Shown here piece after piece: positions 32,325-42,220 of a stretch of 64,000 nucleotides of DNA. The notes under the pieces were generated by a model. That model saw only the letters and a program-made list of their open reading frames with translations, did not search any database and was not told where the DNA came from. Position numbers and translations under genes: made by a program. The stretch's first letter is position 1. Each line of letters opens with the position of its first letter. Source of the stretch: JAUVKT01 sp964634565 (lineage in GTDB: Bacteria; Bacteroidota; Bacteroidia; Bacteroidales; VadinHA17); contig CAZWLP010000006.1 in NCBI GenBank assembly GCA_964634565.1, forward strand, positions 1-64,000, in the 5' to 3' direction.

Positions 32325-32326
32325 CT

Positions 32327-33589
32327 ATGATTGCAAGGATATATCCCTCTGATTCTTCAGGATCTGTAGTCTCGCAGGCTTCAAAGAGTTCCATGCAAAG
32401 AGCAGTAGCAGCTGCCTTATTATCAAATGGACTGTCGGTGCTTTCAAACGTATCTGATTCTGCAGATTCTCTTTCTGCCTTGAAAATGGCTGAATGCCTG
32501 GGTGCCAGTGTAGAAAGAACCGGTGATAAGGTGAATATCAGAGGTGGCTTAGATCCTGTGTGCAGGGAATTGAATTGTGGCGAATCAGGCCTCGGAGTAC
32601 GATTGTTTTCAGCAATAGCATCTCTGTGCGATAAAGAAATAACTATCAGTGGATCGGGATCTGTTATGAAACGTCCAATGGCTATGATCGAAAAGTCTTT
32701 GAAGGAGCTGGGAGCAAAGGCAGATTCTGCCCGTGGTTTTCTGCCAATTAAGATTAAGGGCCCTATTCACGGCGGTAAATTAAAGATAGACGGATCTTTT
32801 AGTTCTCAATTTATTAGTGGATTATTATTTGCTCTACCACTTCTTGAAGAAGACTCGATTCTGCTTATTGATTCATTAAAGAGTAAGCCATATATAGATT
32901 TGACCATTAGTGTTTTAGAATCATTTGGTATAAGTATTGACAAGCATGATTACAGGGAAATATATATTAGAGGAAGGCAGGTATATAAGTCTGCCTGCTA
33001 TCGTGTTGAAGAAGACTGGAGCGGAATATCATTTCTCGCAATCCTGGGGGCAATATCAGGTCGTATATCTGTAAAGGGCTTATCACTTAATTCTGTTCAG
33101 TCTGATAAGGTAATAGTTGATGTATTGCGTAAAGCCGGTGCAGTAGTCGAGACAGTTAAAAATGAACTTATTATTGCACCGGGTAAGCTACTTAAACCCT
33201 TTGAATTTGATATATCAGATTGTCCGGATCTTGCACCTCCCTTAACTGCACTGGCAGCTTATTGTAATGGTAAGTCAGTGCTCAGGGGCACAAGCAGGCT
33301 GGCAGGAAAGGAAAGCAACAGGTCTGAAACACTGAAGCTTGAGTTTGCCAGGCTGGGGGTGAATATTGATATTCAGAACGATTCGATGGAGATTTTTGGA
33401 AAATCCAGGGTTGGCTCCGGCGAGGTTGATTCGCATGATGATCACAGAATAGCCATGGCCCTTGCAATAGCTGCTGTGAAGGCAGAGGGGCCTGTTACAA
33501 TAAACAATGCAGAAGCTATAAATAAATCTTATCCGGGATTTTTTAATGATATGGTGAAACTGGGTATAAAAGTTGAATTATTTAATTAA
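32327..33589 (+). CDS. aroA: 3-phosphoshikimate 1-carboxyvinyltransferase (EPSP synthase)
   Basis: A 420-residue two-domain enzyme joining PEP and shikimate 3-phosphate. It has SQASKSSMQRAVAAALLSNG near the N terminus, NCGESGLGVRLFSAIA, DGSFSSQFISGLLFALPL and DDHRIAMALAIAAVKAEGPV near the C terminus. Sequence is somewhat divergent from enterobacterial AroA but complete. Its ATG is 2 bases after the aroB stop. It ends seven bases before the aroC ATG chosen here. Confidence 0.93.
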   Translation: MIARIYPSDSSGSVVSQASKSSMQRAVAAALLSNGLSVLSNVSDSADSLSALKMAECLGASVERTGDKVNIRGGLDPVCRELNCGESGLGVRLFSAIASLCDKEITISGSGSVMKRPMAMIEKSLKELGAKADSARGFLPIKIKGPIHGGKLKIDGSFSSQFISGLLFALPLLEEDSILLIDSLKSKPYIDLTISVLESFGISIDKHDYREIYIRGRQVYKSACYRVEEDWSGISFLAILGAISGRISVKGLSLNSVQSDKVIVDVLRKAGAVVETVKNELIIAPGKLLKPFEFDISDCPDLAPPLTALAAYCNGKSVLRGTSRLAGKESNRSETLKLEFARLGVNIDIQNDSMEIFGKSRVGSGEVDSHDDHRIAMALAIAAVKAEGPVTINNAEAINKSYPGFFNDMVKLGIKVELFN

Positions 33590-33596
33590 CTGGAAG

Positions 33597-34592
33597 ATGA
33601 ATACATTTGGAAAGCTTTTCAGGGTCTCTCTATTTGGAGAATCACACGGACCAGCCGTAGGTGTAATGATAGATGGCTGTCCGCCGGGAATTGAAATTGC
33701 AGAAGAAGAGATATTGATGGAACTCGACAGGAGGAGGCCGGGTGCAAAAGGAACAACGCCAAGGCAGGAGCATGATATACCTTCTTTTATGTCAGGAATA
33801 TTCAATGGCAGAACAACTGGTGCACCAATCTTAGTATCTACAAATAATACCAATAAGGTATCCTCTGATTATGATAAGTTTATAAATATTCCCCGCCCTG
33901 GTCATGCGGATATGACTTCCCGGATTAAATACAGGGGTTTCTCAGACCCACGTGGAGGGGGCCATTTTTCGGGCCGCCTGACATGGGGCATCGTTGTAGC
34001 AGGTGTTTTTGCCAGAAAAATTCTGGGAAATACTTTAATCAATGCTGCTGTGTCGGAAGTTGGAGGTTCAATAGATATTGAAGACGTAATAAAATCAGCA
34101 CTTGCTGACAATGATTCTGTTGGCGGAATTATTGAATGTTCTGTAAAAGGTATTCCTGCAGGCCTTGGTGAGCCTTTTTTTATGTCGCTTGAATCGCAGA
34201 TATCGGCCATGGTATTCTCTATACCTGCAATAAAGGGAATAGAATTCGGGTCTGGTTTCAAATCTGCCTCTATGAGGGGTTCAGATCATAATGATATGAT
34301 AATTGATAAGGAAGGAACAACAGCTACTAATAATGCAGGAGGAATAAATGGTGGTATAAGTAATGGTAATGAGATTTACTTCAGAGTTGCTGTAAAGCCA
34401 ACATCAAGCATATCCACGCCGCAGGAGACTGTTGATCTTGAGAAGGATGAGCTTGTTGAACTTAGGGTAAAGGGAAGACATGATGCTTGCATTGCATTGA
34501 GAATGCCGGTAATTATTGAGTCGGCGACGGCAATTGTCATGGCCGATCTCTTATTAACAGACAGGGGAATAAATGGTGAAAGGGAAATATAA
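33597..34592 (+). CDS. aroC: Chorismate synthase
   Basis: A 331-residue FMN-dependent lyase making chorismate from EPSP. Motifs: FGESHGPAVGVMIDGCPPG (11-29), DRRRPGAKGTTPRQE, PRPGHADMTSRIKYRGFSDP, GGHFSGRLTWGIVVAG and ATNNAGGINGGISNGNEI. The frame opens at 33573, overlapping aroA, but the conserved N terminus MNTFGKLFRVSLFGESHG starts at 33597. It is the penultimate gene of the operon, with tyrA 2 bases downstream. Confidence 0.95.
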   Translation: MNTFGKLFRVSLFGESHGPAVGVMIDGCPPGIEIAEEEILMELDRRRPGAKGTTPRQEHDIPSFMSGIFNGRTTGAPILVSTNNTNKVSSDYDKFINIPRPGHADMTSRIKYRGFSDPRGGGHFSGRLTWGIVVAGVFARKILGNTLINAAVSEVGGSIDIEDVIKSALADNDSVGGIIECSVKGIPAGLGEPFFMSLESQISAMVFSIPAIKGIEFGSGFKSASMRGSDHNDMIIDKEGTTATNNAGGINGGISNGNEIYFRVAVKPTSSISTPQETVDLEKDELVELRVKGRHDACIALRMPVIIESATAIVMADLLLTDRGINGEREI

Positions 34593-34594
34593 TA

Positions 34595-35383
34595 ATGATT
34601 GAAAGAATATTAATTGCGGGTGCGGGGAAAATGGGGTCATGGCTGGCTGAAACTTTATGCCTGGATTATGAGGTGGGGGTATATGACACTAATCCTGACA
34701 GCTTAAAGTATCTTTTTAATACATATAGATTTATGGAGCCTGGAGAGATCAGTGACTTTAAGCCACAGATAGTAATAAATGCTGTCGGACTTAAGCAGAC
34801 AGAGCAGGCCTTTGATACCCTTTTGCCGTTTCTGCCCGAGGATTGTATATTATCTGATATTACATCCGTTAAGAACGGTCTGGAGGAGTATTATATAAAA
34901 AGTGGTCGAAGATTTGTATCCACTCATCCCATGTTCGGGCCCACATTTGGAAATATCAGGAACCTTAGCGACCAGAATGCTATTATTATTAAAGAATCGG
35001 ACCCTGCAGGAAAGAAATTTTTTATGGATTTCTATGGCTTGCTTAAACTGAAAATATTTGAATATAGTTTCGTTGAGCACGACCAGATAATTGCATATTC
35101 TTTATCTGTCCCTTTTAGTTCGACGATAGTATTTTCGGCCTGTATGAAAAAACTGGAAGTTCCGGGAACCACATTTAAGGCCCACCTGGATATAGCCAGA
35201 GGTTTGCTTTCGGAAGATGATGATTTGCTAAGCGGAATCTTACTCAATAAATATTCCATAGGTAAACTTCAGGAGATCATGAAAAGACTGGAAGATCTTA
35301 TTTCAATGCTGGAAAACAATAAGGAGGACGAGCTGCATCAGCTTTTCGACAGGCTGCGCGTTAATATTGGAGTAGCCAGCTGA
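34595..35383 (+). CDS. tyrA: Prephenate dehydrogenase
   Basis: A 262-residue NAD(P)-dependent enzyme converting prephenate to 4-hydroxyphenylpyruvate. It has the Rossmann motif ILIAGAGKMGSWLAE, SDITSVKNGLEEYY, the catalytic-site STHPMFGPTFG and HDQIIAYSLSVPF. It lacks a fused ACT or mutase domain; the mutase is on the DAHP synthase. Last gene of the attenuator-controlled operon. Its stop (35381-35383) abuts the stop of tilS on the other strand with no base between them. Confidence 0.93.
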   Translation: MIERILIAGAGKMGSWLAETLCLDYEVGVYDTNPDSLKYLFNTYRFMEPGEISDFKPQIVINAVGLKQTEQAFDTLLPFLPEDCILSDITSVKNGLEEYYIKSGRRFVSTHPMFGPTFGNIRNLSDQNAIIIKESDPAGKKFFMDFYGLLKLKIFEYSFVEHDQIIAYSLSVPFSSTIVFSACMKKLEVPGTTFKAHLDIARGLLSEDDDLLSGILLNKYSIGKLQEIMKRLEDLISMLENNKEDELHQLFDRLRVNIGVAS

Positions 35384-36703
35384 TTATGCCATCTCCGATA
35401 TTACAAGTACTCTGCTTGTAAGATCAGTAATGCAGAAACGATTATCAATTCTGTAGCCGGCAACCCAGAATATTTTTTCGTCAGATAAAAAGATATTGAT
35501 ATCATTTTTCTTATTCAGTGGAATCTTCAGATCTACAAAGAAATCACTCAGTTTTTTCTTGCCTTTCATACCCAGAGGATAGAAGTAATCTCCTTCTGCC
35601 CATTTACGTATATTAAGGGGTAATTTTATCTTGTCATAGTCGAGGTATGCAGTATTTGGATCACCACTGATAGTAAGATCTGCAGCATCTACTACTTTTA
35701 ATTTATACCTTCCGATATCCTGTATCTTATCAATAACCATGGTTTCAGATATATCTTGATTATGTATACTGATTCCTGATATTAGCAGCTCCTCCCTGTC
35801 TTTTAGTATAGTATGTGTTTTTGTGCTAATTTGTTTGCCCGGTGGGGCAGCAATAAGTTTTTTAAGTTCATCAATTCCATTAGCTCCTATTCCGAAGTCT
35901 TTGAAAAGTTCGTAGTAATAGAGATCTGATGGTTCTAAAACTAATAAGTCATTTATCTTAACTGAGATATCACTATTGTTATTTACAAATATCCTGTCTC
36001 TGGCGATTTTGGTGTTTTTATCAATCACCTTCTGTACTTCCTCAAGTCGCATTATTGTAAGTTCCATAGAGGAAGAAAACGATGGATTCAGTTCTTTGAA
36101 TAGTGGAATAATTTTATGTCTTATGCTATTTCTCTTATATTTTGTTTCAGTGTTAGATGAATCTTCGCGAAAAGTAATATTATTATCTGATGCATACTTT
36201 TCGATATCCTTTCTGCTTGCAAATAAAAGTGGTCTGGTCAGATTCCCATTGGAAGGTTTAATACCCGTTAAGCCCCTTAGTCCGGTACCTCTAACAAGGT
36301 TGATAAAGAAAGTCTCAATAATATCATCCTGATTATGTCCCAGCAGAATTGAATCAAGTTTATTGGCAGATCTGACTTCCTCAAACCAATCATACCTGAG
36401 GTCTCTTGCTGCCATCTGAACTGAAAGACCATTTTGTTCTGCATACTGCATAGTATTGAAGGTTCTGACAAAGAGCTTTATGTTATTGGAAGAGCAATAA
36501 TCTTCAATAAATTTCTGGTCGTTATCGGATTCCTTTCCCCGTAGTGAAAAGTTGCAGTGTGCAACAGATATTGAGTAGTTGAGTTGCCTGAATAAATGGA
36601 GCATCACCATAGAGTCTATTCCGCCGCTAACAGCCAGGAGAATTTTATCGGTTTCTCTTAAAAGACTATTGCACTTAATATAATCTATCGTTTTTTCTAA
36701 CAT
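35384..36703 (-). CDS. tilS: tRNA(Ile)-lysidine synthetase
   Basis: A 439-residue ATP-dependent enzyme that converts C34 to lysidine in the CAU anticodon of tRNA-Ile2, essential for AUA decoding. It has the PP-loop ILLAVSGGIDSMVMLHLF, then VAHCNFSLRGKESD and LGHNQDDIIETFFINLVRGTG. A C-terminal TilS substrate-binding domain includes IRKWAEGDYFYPLGMKGKKK. Convergent with tyrA. A -7 box lies 24 bases upstream, suggesting its own promoter. Confidence 0.94.
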   Translation of the reverse strand: MLEKTIDYIKCNSLLRETDKILLAVSGGIDSMVMLHLFRQLNYSISVAHCNFSLRGKESDNDQKFIEDYCSSNNIKLFVRTFNTMQYAEQNGLSVQMAARDLRYDWFEEVRSANKLDSILLGHNQDDIIETFFINLVRGTGLRGLTGIKPSNGNLTRPLLFASRKDIEKYASDNNITFREDSSNTETKYKRNSIRHKIIPLFKELNPSFSSSMELTIMRLEEVQKVIDKNTKIARDRIFVNNNSDISVKINDLLVLEPSDLYYYELFKDFGIGANGIDELKKLIAAPPGKQISTKTHTILKDREELLISGISIHNQDISETMVIDKIQDIGRYKLKVVDAADLTISGDPNTAYLDYDKIKLPLNIRKWAEGDYFYPLGMKGKKKLSDFFVDLKIPLNKKNDINIFLSDEKIFWVAGYRIDNRFCITDLTSRVLVISEMA

Positions 36704-36727
36704 ACTTGTTAAAAGGAATATCTAATA

Positions 36728-36735
36728 CAAAAATA
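36728..36735 (-). promoter_or_regulatory. Candidate -7 element for tilS
   Basis: On the minus strand TATTTTTG matches TAnnTTTG 24 bases before the tilS ATG. No -33 at the proper distance. Low-information match in AT-rich DNA. Confidence 0.35.
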
Positions 36736-36772
36736 GCTATTATTTAGTAATGCAGGCAGCTGGCTGCAAAAA

Positions 36773-38725
36773 TCACCTGTAGTATATTATTTTTGGGGAG
36801 GTAGGATCAAAGGTTTTAGATTCGAGCAACTTCTCGCCTGATATTTCGAAGTTTTTCGTTGTAGAATAAGGCGGACTAAATGGAAAATAGCTGAAGCGGA
36901 ACTGAATTGTATTAAAGATCAGCTTATCATTTCTGATTCGAAGACCGAGACCAATTTCTGATACAAGGTTATTATTTAGTGTATATGTATTGTTGTTGGA
37001 AAATATTCCTAAATCTGTAAATCCATAAAATGCAAAGCGAAATCCATATATATAAATAGGGGTGAATGATATGGTTTCGAGGTTTAGTATCAGTCGCTGT
37101 TCTGGTCGGATGGTATCGTTGGAAAAGCCTCTTATCCCGGCATTATTGTTTATCCTGAGGTATTCATCATCAAAGCGGTTATATCCTCTGGTATATCTTA
37201 GACTTGCAAAATACCTGAAACGATATTTGCCCATCGTTGTGAGATTAGATATATAATTAGCTTCCATATCAAGGGCTCCCTGTTCTATGGACTCACCGTT
37301 ATGGAAGAAACCTACCTGGGTATTTAAATAGAAGTATCCAATTTTACCGGGAAAGTTAGCCATAGAAAGACCTAATCCATAATAGTTTCTTTTATTAAAT
37401 TCATTGATCTCTCGTCCGAAGCTTAAGTAAAATTTACCCCCATAGGCAATATCCTCTGTTCTGCCGTAGTTGTATATCAGGCTTGTCTTATAATAATTCT
37501 GTTTTACCAGCGATATGGATCCCAGAAGTACTCTGTATTTTTGCAATGAATAGTAAGAATTACTGGTAATCTCGGGTCGTTCATATACATTATTATTGAT
37601 ATATCGGCCTGATAGGATCAGTCTGGTCATATTTGATTTATCAATCATAAAAGATCTGCCGAACCAGATATCAAGATTATTGTAATCCAGCGGCGCTCTT
37701 GTTTCCAGGGTATCAAGATCGCTGGAGGTAAATGTTTCTCTAATATTAAATCCGCCTGCATAGGTGGTGGTAGCCGAAATAAACTTCCTGTCCAGACTAA
37801 GTTCATAATATTCCTTTCCAAGTGCGTTGGAATAGGTTGCAGATGCATCTATCAATGATTTTGAGATATTTCTCATCTTATACGAAAACTGATAGCCTAA
37901 GCCATAATAATCTACATAGTAGTTATATGGAAATGATATAACAAAATCATGGCCTAGCCCAAACAGGCTTCGCTCAAATATTTCAAGCATCCCTGACTTG
38001 GCTCCGCCAAACTCATAATTAAGTCCAAGGGAGTAAATATCTCTTGTAACAATATGTATATCAACCATTTCCTCGCTAACGGGAATCACAATTATTTTGG
38101 CATCATCAATAAATTTCAGTTTTCTGATTATTCTCTCAGATTCGCTTAGTTCGAAAGGTGAAAATTTATCACCTTCCCTGAACATTAAATAGTTGCGAAG
38201 AACAAATTCCTTTGTTACGGGATGGGTCCTGTTCAGAAACTCTGAGAACCCTGTGGCATTATCAGACTCCGGTTCGTTAATATTTGTACCAAAGGGATCC
38301 AGTCTTTTAATTGTTATTTTCCTGATTACCTTACCTTCGCTATCGCTGTAATCGTTGGAAACCTTTTCGCTGTGATCCAGGTAATTAGCCTCAGGTGGTA
38401 AAACTATGGCCAGGTCATATATTCTTTTAGTCAGAGATCTTCGGGAGGCTTTGGCCTGGAGCGAATCGTAGAAAACCTTTGTTCTCTGAATACTTTCAGG
38501 ATCGTCGGGCAGAAGTGTATTGGAGAGGTATAATATGGTATCGTGATTGAAATGATAGAGACTGTCGTAAAGAAATACATACGATCCCTTCTTTACTTTT
38601 AGCGGAACAAGTGATGAATTATTATTCTGAGAGAAAGTATGGGGTAAAACAAATAAGAGGATAACGACAAGCAATAGCGTTTCCTTCCTTCTTACTGACC
38701 AGAATATGATATTATTGATCAGCAT
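36773..38725 (-). CDS. BamA/Omp85-like outer membrane barrel protein
   Basis: A 650-residue outer membrane protein with an N-terminal signal (hydrophobic around residues 18-32, LLLVVILLFVLPHTF, then SQ). A soluble part of about 200 residues includes a POTRA-like unit (EFVLRNYLMFREGDKFSPFE ... VDIHIVTRDIYSLG). A C-terminal beta-barrel follows, rich in alternating aromatic strands. It resembles surface-antigen D15-type proteins but is shorter than BamA and has only about one POTRA-like unit. Cargo unknown. Preceded by a conserved hypothetical gene 30 bases upstream on the same strand. Confidence 0.75.
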   Translation of the reverse strand: MLINNIIFWSVRRKETLLLVVILLFVLPHTFSQNNNSSLVPLKVKKGSYVFLYDSLYHFNHDTILYLSNTLLPDDPESIQRTKVFYDSLQAKASRRSLTKRIYDLAIVLPPEANYLDHSEKVSNDYSDSEGKVIRKITIKRLDPFGTNINEPESDNATGFSEFLNRTHPVTKEFVLRNYLMFREGDKFSPFELSESERIIRKLKFIDDAKIIVIPVSEEMVDIHIVTRDIYSLGLNYEFGGAKSGMLEIFERSLFGLGHDFVISFPYNYYVDYYGLGYQFSYKMRNISKSLIDASATYSNALGKEYYELSLDRKFISATTTYAGGFNIRETFTSSDLDTLETRAPLDYNNLDIWFGRSFMIDKSNMTRLILSGRYINNNVYERPEITSNSYYSLQKYRVLLGSISLVKQNYYKTSLIYNYGRTEDIAYGGKFYLSFGREINEFNKRNYYGLGLSMANFPGKIGYFYLNTQVGFFHNGESIEQGALDMEANYISNLTTMGKYRFRYFASLRYTRGYNRFDDEYLRINNNAGIRGFSNDTIRPEQRLILNLETISFTPIYIYGFRFAFYGFTDLGIFSNNNTYTLNNNLVSEIGLGLRIRNDKLIFNTIQFRFSYFPFSPPYSTTKNFEISGEKLLESKTFDPTSPKIIYYR

Positions 38726-38755
38726 AATGCCCTTTAAATTAAGTAATTAATAAAG

Positions 38756-39448
38756 TTATTTCTCCAGAACGTCATCCGAGTTAAACTGGAACCCAACCCT
38801 TTTCCCCGTTACTCCCTTTGAGTATTGAATTTTCGTTTGCAGCTGACCGACTGATGCAATCTTAACAGTATCATATGGCGGAACAAGTAAATCAAATTCC
38901 AGCGAGTACTGCATGGCTGTAAACAGTATTTTTTTCAGAGCTTCTCTTCCCACTTTTTCATTACCATAGTTTGAGAAAAGCATCCCCATCTGCCTTTTAC
39001 CTTCAACAAAGTACTGGTCTTCCCAGTTTATAAATATTCTTCCAATCAGGTATCCCAGGTCTTCTGTTCTGGAATACTTAAAAGAGTCAGACAGGAAATT
39101 ATATATATTTATTATACCAGAGTATGAGTTATTATGGTTTTTTTGGATGTACTTTGTTTTCCAAACAGGGTGATCGCGGTCGAATTCAAATACATTTGAA
39201 TGCATACTGAATACGAGTATATCTCCGGCTATTTTAAGAGAAACATCAAACTTGCCGTTTTCCCTGTAAACGAGCCTGACTCTTTTGTCTGCTCCTTCCA
39301 GTTCGCGGTTAAACTCCCTGGTTATAGCTGCCAGTAACTTTCTAAGCTTATTAAAAGCTTCAGCAGTATTATCATATACCTTTTGCTTAAGTACAGATTT
39401 CTCCTGCAGCGTTTTAATAATTTCCGTCTTTTTTTCCGGAGCATTCAT
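38756..39448 (-). CDS. Conserved hypothetical protein
   Basis: A 230-residue soluble protein without signal or membrane segment. The N-terminal third is helical (KKTEIIKTLQEKSVLKQKVYD, AFNKLRKLLAAI). The rest has alternating strands such as RVRLVYRENGKFDVSLKIAGD and a WKTKYIQKN segment. I recognise it only as a type conserved in Bacteroidota. It sits between proS (24 bases upstream) and the BamA-like gene, possibly one transcript. Confidence 0.65.
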   Translation of the reverse strand: MNAPEKKTEIIKTLQEKSVLKQKVYDNTAEAFNKLRKLLAAITREFNRELEGADKRVRLVYRENGKFDVSLKIAGDILVFSMHSNVFEFDRDHPVWKTKYIQKNHNNSYSGIINIYNFLSDSFKYSRTEDLGYLIGRIFINWEDQYFVEGKRQMGMLFSNYGNEKVGREALKKILFTAMQYSLEFDLLVPPYDTVKIASVGQLQTKIQYSKGVTGKRVGFQFNSDDVLEK

Positions 39449-39472
39449 AGTATATTCCCTGATATAAAATTT

Positions 39473-40945
39473 TTAATATGCCCTTGCAAATATTACCCTT
39501 TTATTTGATCGTTTGCCGGAGTAAACGCATTTACCTTCCTCTTCCGTGGCATCAAATGGGATAAGCCTTATGGTTGCTTTTGTTTCCTCCTTAATTTTGT
39601 CTTCAGTCTCTCTGGTTCCATCCCAGTGAGCAGAAAGGAAACCTCCAAGTTCGATCCTTTTCTTAAACTCTTCCCATGAGTTTACTTCAAAAATATTATT
39701 ATCTCTGAATTTAAGAGATTTTAAGAAAATACTTTTCTGAATCTCATCCAGTAGATTGCTAATATATGATGTAAGACCATCCAGAGAAACTGTTTCCTTT
39801 GTCAGAGTGTCACGGCGGGCAATCTCTACAGTGCCGTTCTCAATATCCCTGGGGCCAATTGCAATTCTGACAGGTACTCCCTTTAATTCATATTCTGCGA
39901 ATTTGAATCCAGGCTTATGTGTGTCGCGATTATCATATTTTACTGAAATACCCACTTTCTCAAGGTCTGATTTGATCTTTGATGCACTTTCGGAGATTTT
40001 ATCGAGCTGACTGTCTCCTTTATATATAGGAACAATTACAACCTGTATAGGCGCAAGGTTTGGAGGCAGTATCAATCCGTTATCGTCGGAGTGAGCCATT
40101 ACAAGTGCTCCAATAAGCCTGGTTGATACACCCCATGATGTCGACCATACATGCTCAAGTTTTCCTGTCTTATCGGTAAACTGAACATCAAATGCTTTGG
40201 CAAAATTCTGGCCCAGAAAATGAGAGGTGCCTGCCTGCAAAGCTTTGCCGTCCTGCATTAGGGCCTCTATTGCCTGGGTCTCAATTGCTCCGGCAAATTT
40301 TTCTGCCTCCGACTTGGTTCCTTTCAGTACAGGTATACCCATGTAGTTCTCAACAAAATCTGCATATAGATCGGTTATCATCCTGGTCTCAGTCTCAGCC
40401 TCCGATTTTGTTGCATGAGCCGTGTGCCCCTCCTGCCACAGGAATTCGGCTGTCCTGAGAAACAGTCTGGTCCTCATTTCCCATCTTACAACATTGGCCC
40501 ACTGATTAATTAGCAGGGGCAGATCACGGTAACTCTGTATCCAGTTCTTATATGTATTCCAGATTATTGTCTCTGAAGTTGGCCTTACAATTAGTTCTTC
40601 TTCCAGCTTTGCATCAGGGTCAACAATAACACCCTTCCCATCAGGGTCATTTTTCAGCCTGTAATGAGTAACCACAGCACATTCTTTTGCAAATCCTTCA
40701 ACATGATTGGCTTCTTTGCTGAAAAATGATTTAGGAATAAAGAGAGGGAAATATGCATTCACATGTCCTGTTTCTTTGAACATCTTATCAAGTTGAGCCT
40801 GTACTTTCTCCCATATTGCATACCCATAAGGCTTAATAACCATGCATCCTCTTACAGCAGAATTCTCAGCCAGATCTGCTTTGATTATCAAGTCGTTATA
40901 CCACTGTGAATAATTATCTTCTCTTTTTGTAATAAAATCTGCCAT
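39473..40945 (-). CDS. proS: Prolyl-tRNA synthetase (archaeal/eukaryotic type)
   Basis: A 490-residue class II aminoacyl-tRNA synthetase. Motif 2/3 regions are visible (VRPTSETIIWNTYKNWIQSY, RTRLFLRTAEFLWQEGHTAH), along with HVWSTSWGVSTRLIGALVMAH, then the anticodon-binding domain and the C-terminal extension ending VIFARAY. Its length and lack of the editing INS domain mark it as the shorter ProS type 3. First of a probable proS-hypothetical-barrel series on the minus strand, diverging from the low-complexity secreted gene. Confidence 0.96.
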   Translation of the reverse strand: MADFITKREDNYSQWYNDLIIKADLAENSAVRGCMVIKPYGYAIWEKVQAQLDKMFKETGHVNAYFPLFIPKSFFSKEANHVEGFAKECAVVTHYRLKNDPDGKGVIVDPDAKLEEELIVRPTSETIIWNTYKNWIQSYRDLPLLINQWANVVRWEMRTRLFLRTAEFLWQEGHTAHATKSEAETETRMITDLYADFVENYMGIPVLKGTKSEAEKFAGAIETQAIEALMQDGKALQAGTSHFLGQNFAKAFDVQFTDKTGKLEHVWSTSWGVSTRLIGALVMAHSDDNGLILPPNLAPIQVVIVPIYKGDSQLDKISESASKIKSDLEKVGISVKYDNRDTHKPGFKFAEYELKGVPVRIAIGPRDIENGTVEIARRDTLTKETVSLDGLTSYISNLLDEIQKSIFLKSLKFRDNNIFEVNSWEEFKKRIELGGFLSAHWDGTRETEDKIKEETKATIRLIPFDATEEEGKCVYSGKRSNKRVIFARAY

Positions 40946-41045
40946 CTGCTTTGGTATGGAATTTGTTAATTGTATATTAAACCAGCAATTTTAGTATTGC
41001 GCAAAGTAAATAAACTTAGTGATAATAAAAAAACGGGAGGATATT

Positions 41046-42209
41046 ATGAAAGCAAAAATTTTACTCGGAACAATAGCAGGACTGCTGACAACAGCAGCTG
41101 TAACAATGGCCGCAGATCTTCCTGCTGATGCAACCTACGACAGATTTGGACAGCAGGTTGTTGTAACAAAGCACTACAGGAACTATGATTATCATTATGC
41201 ATCGAGGATAAACAGATTCCACAGATCTTATAATACATTCAGCTTTTATTCTCCTGTTTATACAGACTGGTACTGGTATACTTACCAGCCGGCTACATGG
41301 GGAGTAAGTATTTATGCTGGAGGAAGTGGCTTTGGATATGCTTACTCCTTCGGATACCCGGCATATAATAGAGGATATTATGATCCATGGAATAATTACG
41401 GATCTTATTACGGTGGATATTATGACTACTACCCAGGCTATGCATATAATAGCTGGTACTATCCTCCAAGGTATAATGTAAGGATAAAGTACAGGGTAAA
41501 TAACCATTATTATGCCTACAATAACTATCGCTATACAAGAAATTATAATAATAGTCACAGGTACTATAGCGACAGGAATTACAGGAGTACTAGTAACAGG
41601 TATCCTGCAAGGGCAACCCAGACAGTCGGAAGAAGGACAACTACAACTACAAGCAGCAGAAGTACTACAAATGTAGGCAATACAAACAGGACAAATACAA
41701 GGGTTAACCAGACCGGTGAAGTAAACAACCGCCAGAGAAACAATACCGGCAATGCTAACAGGGTAAATAATAATAACAGGTATCACGACAGGAACCCTAA
41801 TACAGGTAATAATAATAATAACAACAACAGGTATCACAACAGAAATCAGAATACTGGAAATAACCAGGGTAAAGTCGTAAACAGAACAAACAGTGTTAAT
41901 CAGTCGAGAGTTAACAGAGTTAGTACTACCAGGCCCACCAATAATCAGGGCAGAACTGTAACAAGATCTCAGACAAATACTACACGTACTACTGTAACTA
42001 CACCGGCAAGGACCAGCACAAGAAAGACTGTCGCCACACCGGCAAGGACAAATAGTAACAGGGGAAGCAGTGTTACCCGGACTAATTCAACACATAAAAC
42101 GGTTAAAGCTCCAACAAGGACTAATACTGTTAAGAAGAAGAGTACACCAGCAAGTAGCACAAAGAAGAGTTCTTCAAGCAAAACAACAAATAAAAAAGGC
42201 AGACGTTAG
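41046..42209 (+). CDS. Exported low-complexity Tyr/Asn/Thr/Arg-rich protein
   Basis: A 387-residue secreted protein of unknown function. Signal peptide 1-23 (MKAKILLGTIAGLLTTAAVT, cleavage near MAA). Residues about 40-170 are dense in Tyr, Trp and Phe (for example YSPVYTDWYWYTYQ and YYGGYYDYYPGYAYN). Residues about 185-387 are almost only Asn, Arg, Thr, Ser, Gly and Lys, with near-repeats such as RYHDRNPNTGNNNN. The basic tail ends SSKTTNKKGRR. GGGAGGA at 41036-41042 is a good ribosome binding site and fixes the start. It is paired with a similar gene 130 bases downstream. It could be a structural or matrix protein, but no family was recognised. Confidence 0.7.
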   Translation: MKAKILLGTIAGLLTTAAVTMAADLPADATYDRFGQQVVVTKHYRNYDYHYASRINRFHRSYNTFSFYSPVYTDWYWYTYQPATWGVSIYAGGSGFGYAYSFGYPAYNRGYYDPWNNYGSYYGGYYDYYPGYAYNSWYYPPRYNVRIKYRVNNHYYAYNNYRYTRNYNNSHRYYSDRNYRSTSNRYPARATQTVGRRTTTTTSSRSTTNVGNTNRTNTRVNQTGEVNNRQRNNTGNANRVNNNNRYHDRNPNTGNNNNNNNRYHNRNQNTGNNQGKVVNRTNSVNQSRVNRVSTTRPTNNQGRTVTRSQTNTTRTTVTTPARTSTRKTVATPARTNSNRGSSVTRTNSTHKTVKAPTRTNTVKKKSTPASSTKKSSSSKTTNKKGRR

Positions 42210-42220
42210 TCTGCTTTTTT
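42199..42220 (+). terminator. Terminator overlapping the end of the Tyr/Asn-rich gene
   Basis: GCAGA (42200-42204) and TCTGC (42211-42215) form the stem, followed by a run of nine T. The TAG stop (42207-42209) lies in the loop, so the hairpin is partly coding. Confidence 0.7.

Noticed and set aside
41061..41837. Long antisense frame (258 codons) inside the Tyr/Asn-rich gene
   Set aside because: It is a mirror of low-complexity codons (rich in Ile/Val/Cys), has no signal of its own, and the sense gene has a clear ribosome binding site and signal peptide.
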